Source: Actinomycetota bacterium | GTDB taxonomy: Bacteria; Actinomycetota; Thermoleophilia; Solirubrobacterales; Solirubrobacteraceae | DNA length: 34,184 nucleotides | NCBI GenBank assembly: GCA_005888335.1 | Contig: VAWY01000017.1 | Location: 1-34,184, forward strand | Direction: 5' to 3' | Shown: piece after piece, positions 31,905 to 34,184 of the stretch | Position numbering within the stretch: position 1 is the stretch's first letter | How the letters are laid out: every line of letters begins with the position of its first letter | Position numbers and translations under genes: made by a program | Notes under the pieces: model-generated | The model's input: only the letters and a program-made list of their open reading frames with translations | Told to the model about the DNA's origin: nothing | The model's database searches: none

Positions 31905-32984
31905 ATGCAGAACGGCGGCAGCTACCTGGCCGTGATCAAGGTCGTCGGCGTCGGCGGCGGCGGCACCAACGCGGTGAGCCGGATGATCGACGCGGGCCTG
32001 CGCGGCGTGGAGTTCGTCTCGGCCAATACGGACGCCCAGGCGCTCCAGATGACCGAGGCCGACATCAAGCTCAACATCGGCCACAACCTGACCAAGGGGC
32101 TCGGGGCGGGCGCCAACCCGGAGATCGGCCACGGGGCGGCCGCCGAGTCGCGCGACGACATCAAGGAGGCGCTCAAGGGCGCAGACATGGTGTTCGTCAC
32201 CGCCGGCGAGGGCGGCGGCACCGGCACGGGCGCCGCGCCGGTCATCGCCGACATCGCCAAGAACGAGATCGGCGCGCTGACGGTCGGCGTGGTGACGCGG
32301 CCGTTCGAGTTCGAGGGCTCCACGCGCTCGCATCAGGCCGAGGAGGGCATCCAGCGCCTGCGCGAGGTCGTCGACACGCTGATCGTCATCCCGAACGAGC
32401 GCCTGCTCGCGGTCATCGAGCGGCGGACGTCGATCCTCGATGCCTTCAAGGAGGCCGACAACGTCCTGCGCCAGGGCGTCCAGGGCATCACCGACCTGAT
32501 CACGATCCCCGGCCTGATCAACCTCGACTTCGCCGACGTTCGCACGATCATGCACGACGCCGGCAGCGCGCTTATGGGCATCGGCAGCGCGGCGGGGGAG
32601 AGCCGCGCGGCCGAGGCGGCCAAGGCGGCGATCTCCTCGCCGCTGCTCGAGGAGCCCGTCGACGGCGCCACCGGCATCCTGCTCAACATCACCGGCGGGC
32701 GCGACCTCGGCCTCTTCGAGGTCAACGAGGCCGCCGAGATCGTCAACGCGGCGTCGGACCCGAACTCCAACATCATCTTCGGCGCGGTCATCGACGAGGC
32801 GATGGGCGACGAGGTCCGTGTGACCGTCATCGCCACGGGCTTCGACCGCGGCCGCGGGACGCGCTCGGCGCGCGAGGACGTCCGCCGCGGGCGGCGCGAT
32901 CGCGACGTGCGCTTCGACGAGCGCCAGCGCAGCTCGCTCGAGATCTCCGACGACGAGATCGACATCCCGCCGTTCCTGCGGTAG
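31905..32984 (+). CDS. ftsZ: Cell division GTPase FtsZ
   Basis: 359 residues from ATG 31905. The in-frame GTG at 31854 is rejected because its codons (TCT, CAA, CTA, ATA) are unlike the gene. FtsZ assembles the Z-ring. Seen: [15 protein letters not shown] (13-27), NTDAQAL, the tubulin signature [10 protein letters not shown] (103-112), TRPFEFEG, the T7 loop NLDFADV (206-212), MGIGSAAGE, and the C-terminal partner-binding peptide [11 protein letters not shown] at the very end. The linker between core and tail is short (about 25 residues) and Arg-rich ([10 protein letters not shown]). Its TAG lies inside the first copy of a 74-bp tandem repeat. Confidence 0.97.
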   Translation: MQNGGSYLAVIKVVGVGGGGTNAVSRMIDAGLRGVEFVSANTDAQALQMTEADIKLNIGHNLTKGLGAGANPEIGHGAAAESRDDIKEALKGADMVFVTAGEGGGTGTGAAPVIADIAKNEIGALTVGVVTRPFEFEGSTRSHQAEEGIQRLREVVDTLIVIPNERLLAVIERRTSILDAFKEADNVLRQGVQGITDLITIPGLINLDFADVRTIMHDAGSALMGIGSAAGESRAAEAAKAAISSPLLEEPVDGATGILLNITGGRDLGLFEVNEAAEIVNAASDPNSNIIFGAVIDEAMGDEVRVTVIATGFDRGRGTRSAREDVRRGRRDRDVRFDERQRSSLEISDDEIDIPPFLR

Positions 32985-33130
32985 CGGCGATCGACTTCGT
33001 CGATCGCTTTCGCGAACTCGCTGCGCTCGTTCGCGAGGACGGGAACCGACTTGCGGAGCGGCGATCGACTTCGTCGATCGCTTTCGCGAACTCGCTGCGC
33101 TCGTTCGCGAGGACGGGAACCGACTTGCGG
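32983..33130. repeat. Two perfect 74-bp tandem repeats with internal hairpins
   Basis: Copies at 32983-33056 and 33057-33130 look identical; AGCGGC of a third follows. Each unit contains GCGATCGAC/GTCGATCGC (9 bp around TTC) and TCGCGAAC/GTTCGCGA (8 bp around an 11-nt inner part that itself can pair). The element fills most of the 178 bp between the convergent ftsZ and gntR genes, so a two-way terminator is the obvious job. The units start within the ftsZ stop codon. Confidence 0.9.
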
Positions 33131-33162
33131 AGCGGCTATCGCGCGGTAGCGCGGGAGCGATG

Positions 33163-33897
33163 CTAGGCCGAGTGGCCCAGCCGCCAGCGCGGGGGCGACG
33201 GGGCGAGGGTGACGCGCGCGCGGGGCGCGGTGGAGTGCTGCGCGGCCGCCGCACGCTCGCCGGCCGCCTCGGCGGCCACGCGCTCGGCGTCCTCGAGCAG
33301 GGCGAGGCGCTCGGCGAGCTCATCGCGCACGGACTCCAGCTCGGCCACGGACAGCAGGCGGCCGCGTGGCGCCGGGGGCGCAGGCGCCGCGAGCGGGTCG
33401 TCGGCGTGGGCGGCCAGGCGGCGCTGCAGGCGGACGTCGCCCAGGCGGCGCTCCAGCGCGGCGATCTCGCCGCGCAGCGCGCGCCGGCGCGCCGCGTCGG
33501 CGCGGCCGGGTGCGGGCGCCGCGCCGGCCGCATCGCCGGTGACGAAGAGCGCGGCGGCGACGGCGCGGGGGTCAAGGCCCGCCGCGCGCGCCTCGCGCGC
33601 TGCGCGCTGAGCGATCGCGGCGAGCTCGCCGTCGCCGCCCGGCTCGCCGGTGACGAACGTGCCGCGCCCGTGCTCGGTGGCGACGAGGCCCTCGGCCTCG
33701 AGCCGCGCGTAGACGGCGCGCACGGTGTTGGCGTTGACGCCCGTGGCGGCGGCCAGCTCGCGCACGCTGGGCAGGCGGGCGCCGGAGCGCAGCTCGCCTG
33801 CCGCGACGGCCGCGCGCAGGTGCCAGGCCAGCTGGACGCCGAGCGGCAGCTCGCTGTCGCGGTCGAGCCGGATGCTCAGGCCCTCGGGGCGCTTCAC
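33163..33897 (-). CDS. GntR-family transcriptional regulator (YtrA-like) with coiled-coil tail
   Basis: 244 residues on the minus strand from GTG 33897. An upstream start at 33945 is rejected because the GTG has a -10 element 7 nt before it. The winged helix (about residues 14-75) has LPLGVQLAWHLRAAVAAGELRSGARLPSVRELAAATGVNANTVRAVYARLEAEGLVATEHGRGTFV, split here only for reading. This is the short YtrA-type form without a FadR or UTRA ligand domain. The rest is Ala/Arg-rich and predicted helical (ALRGEIAALERRL, ESVRDELAERLALLEDAERV), probably for dimerisation. It diverges from the YrbE-type permease gene and is a natural candidate to control it and itself. GntR regulators of another subclass control mce loci in mycobacteria. 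Confidence 0.88.
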   Translation of the reverse strand: MKRPEGLSIRLDRDSELPLGVQLAWHLRAAVAAGELRSGARLPSVRELAAATGVNANTVRAVYARLEAEGLVATEHGRGTFVTGEPGGDGELAAIAQRAAREARAAGLDPRAVAAALFVTGDAAGAAPAPGRADAARRRALRGEIAALERRLGDVRLQRRLAAHADDPLAAPAPPAPRGRLLSVAELESVRDELAERLALLEDAERVAAEAAGERAAAAQHSTAPRARVTLAPSPPRWRLGHSA

Positions 33898-33904
33898 CGG
33901 GTCA

Positions 33905-33910
33905 ACACTA
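33905..33910 (-). promoter_or_regulatory. -10 element (TAGTGT) of the gntR gene, leaderless type
   Basis: On the minus strand TAGTGT ends 7 nt before GTG 33897. The same hexamer occurs on the plus strand at 33956-33961, so the two divergent -10 regions form an inverted repeat (ACACTAC at 33905-33911, GTAGTGT at 33955-33961). Confidence 0.45.
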
Positions 33911-33927
33911 CCAGTCCGCCAACACAG

Positions 33928-33967
33928 GGTTTGACATTCTGGCAAACCGGTGATGTAGTGTGCCAGA
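33928..33967 (+). promoter_or_regulatory. Promoter of the YrbE-type operon with overlapping inverted repeats
   Basis: TTGACA (33931-33936) is a perfect -35; TGTAGT (33954-33959, 17-bp spacer) or TAGTGT (33956-33961) is the -10. GGTTTG/CAAACC (33928-33933, 33943-33948) overlaps the -35. TCTGGCA/TGCCAGA (33938-33944, 33961-33967) encloses the -10. These are likely sites for the divergent GntR protein, but binding is not shown. Confidence 0.6.
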
Positions 33968-33995
33968 GAGCTAGCACAGAGCTGAGGGAGGAACG

Positions 33996-34184
33996 ATGGT
34001 TCGTTCCGTCGCCGATCGTGGGTTCTTGCCGGTCAAGAGCCTGCTCGAAGAGGTCGGGGACATGATGATCCTGACGGGCAAGACGATCATGTCGGCCCTG
34101 CGTCCGCCGTATCCGTATGGCGGGGAGTTCGTCAGCCAGTTCCTCTTCGCGTTGAAGTTGTGCTGGTTCCCGTTGTTGGTCTCG
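33996..34184 (+). CDS. YrbE/MlaE-family ABC transporter permease, N-terminal part
   Basis: 63 codons are present before the right edge. ATG 33996 has a good Shine-Dalgarno (AGGGAGG) about 4-5 nt before it. The start MVRSVADRGFLPVKSLLEEVGDMM leads to ALRPPYPYGGEFVSQFLFALKL and a hydrophobic WFPLLVS. This is the conserved opening of YrbE permeases, which work with Mce proteins and an MlaF-type ATPase in lipid or sterol uptake. A mce operon probably continues beyond the window. A/T-ending codons (CGT, TAT, GAT, GTT) are somewhat more frequent than in the dcw genes. Confidence 0.82.
   Translation, partial: MVRSVADRGFLPVKSLLEEVGDMMILTGKTIMSALRPPYPYGGEFVSQFLFALKLCWFPLLVS

Noticed and set aside
33897..33945. 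Longer GntR protein starting at 33945
   Set aside because: The extra 16 residues come from promoter DNA, contain two Cys and a Trp in an unconserved stretch, and lie over the -10 element of the gene.

Overview
This is a chromosomal window from a very GC-rich (visibly above 70 %), actinobacterium-like organism. The gene set and style (no ftsA, meso-diaminopimelate type MurE, Mce/YrbE permease, Tad pilus genes, very strong G/C preference at third codon positions, many GTG starts) best suit the class Thermoleophilia (Solirubrobacterales-like). That placement is an inference from style, not from a database match.

Layout. 1-1552 (minus): secreted LamG-fold protein, cut by the window edge and apparently frameshifted. 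1660-3306: glycerol-3-phosphate dehydrogenase. 3373-5244: secreted repeat/PKD-like protein. 5241-6113: dihydropteroate synthase family protein. 6201-7436: a Rho-family protein that lacks key RNA-translocation loops. 7433-7897 (minus): unknown protein. 8026-8652: SDR-fold protein without its catalytic residues. 8691-10209: two-component pair whose kinase has no sensor domain. 10283-14037: Tad/Flp pilus assembly genes (CpaB-like, CpaF/TadA ATPase, TadB, TadC) with no pilin gene in view.

14241-32984 is the division and cell wall (dcw) cluster: mraZ, rsmH, ftsL-like, ftsI, murE, murF, mraY, [nitronate monooxygenase-like], murD, ftsW, murG, [SAM methyltransferase], [inverted PIG-V-like mannosyltransferase], murC, [inverted murB], ftsQ, ftsZ. 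Together these make lipid II from UDP-MurNAc (MurC/D/E/F, MraY, MurG), polymerise and cross-link it at the septum (FtsW, FtsI), and build the divisome (FtsL, FtsQ, FtsZ). MraZ probably controls the cluster from a promoter at 14275-14303 that carries 10-bp-phased GTGG repeats. A strong hairpin follows in the leader.

After ftsZ, two perfect 74-bp tandem repeats rich in hairpins fill the gap before a convergent GntR-family regulator gene (33163-33897, minus). That gene diverges from a YrbE/MlaE-type permease gene which runs off the right edge.

The points most worth a second look are: the degenerate Rho; a recurrent TAnnnT-N7-11-start arrangement that suggests leaderless transcription of at least six genes; the non-canonical insertions and inversions in the dcw cluster; Arg-rich mini-ORFs that bridge neighbouring genes by GTGA/ATGA overlaps; several local reading-frame disruptions (LamG gene, murF, 5' end of ftsI); and the 74-bp tandem element. 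No tRNA, rRNA, CRISPR array, insertion sequence or integrase was seen.
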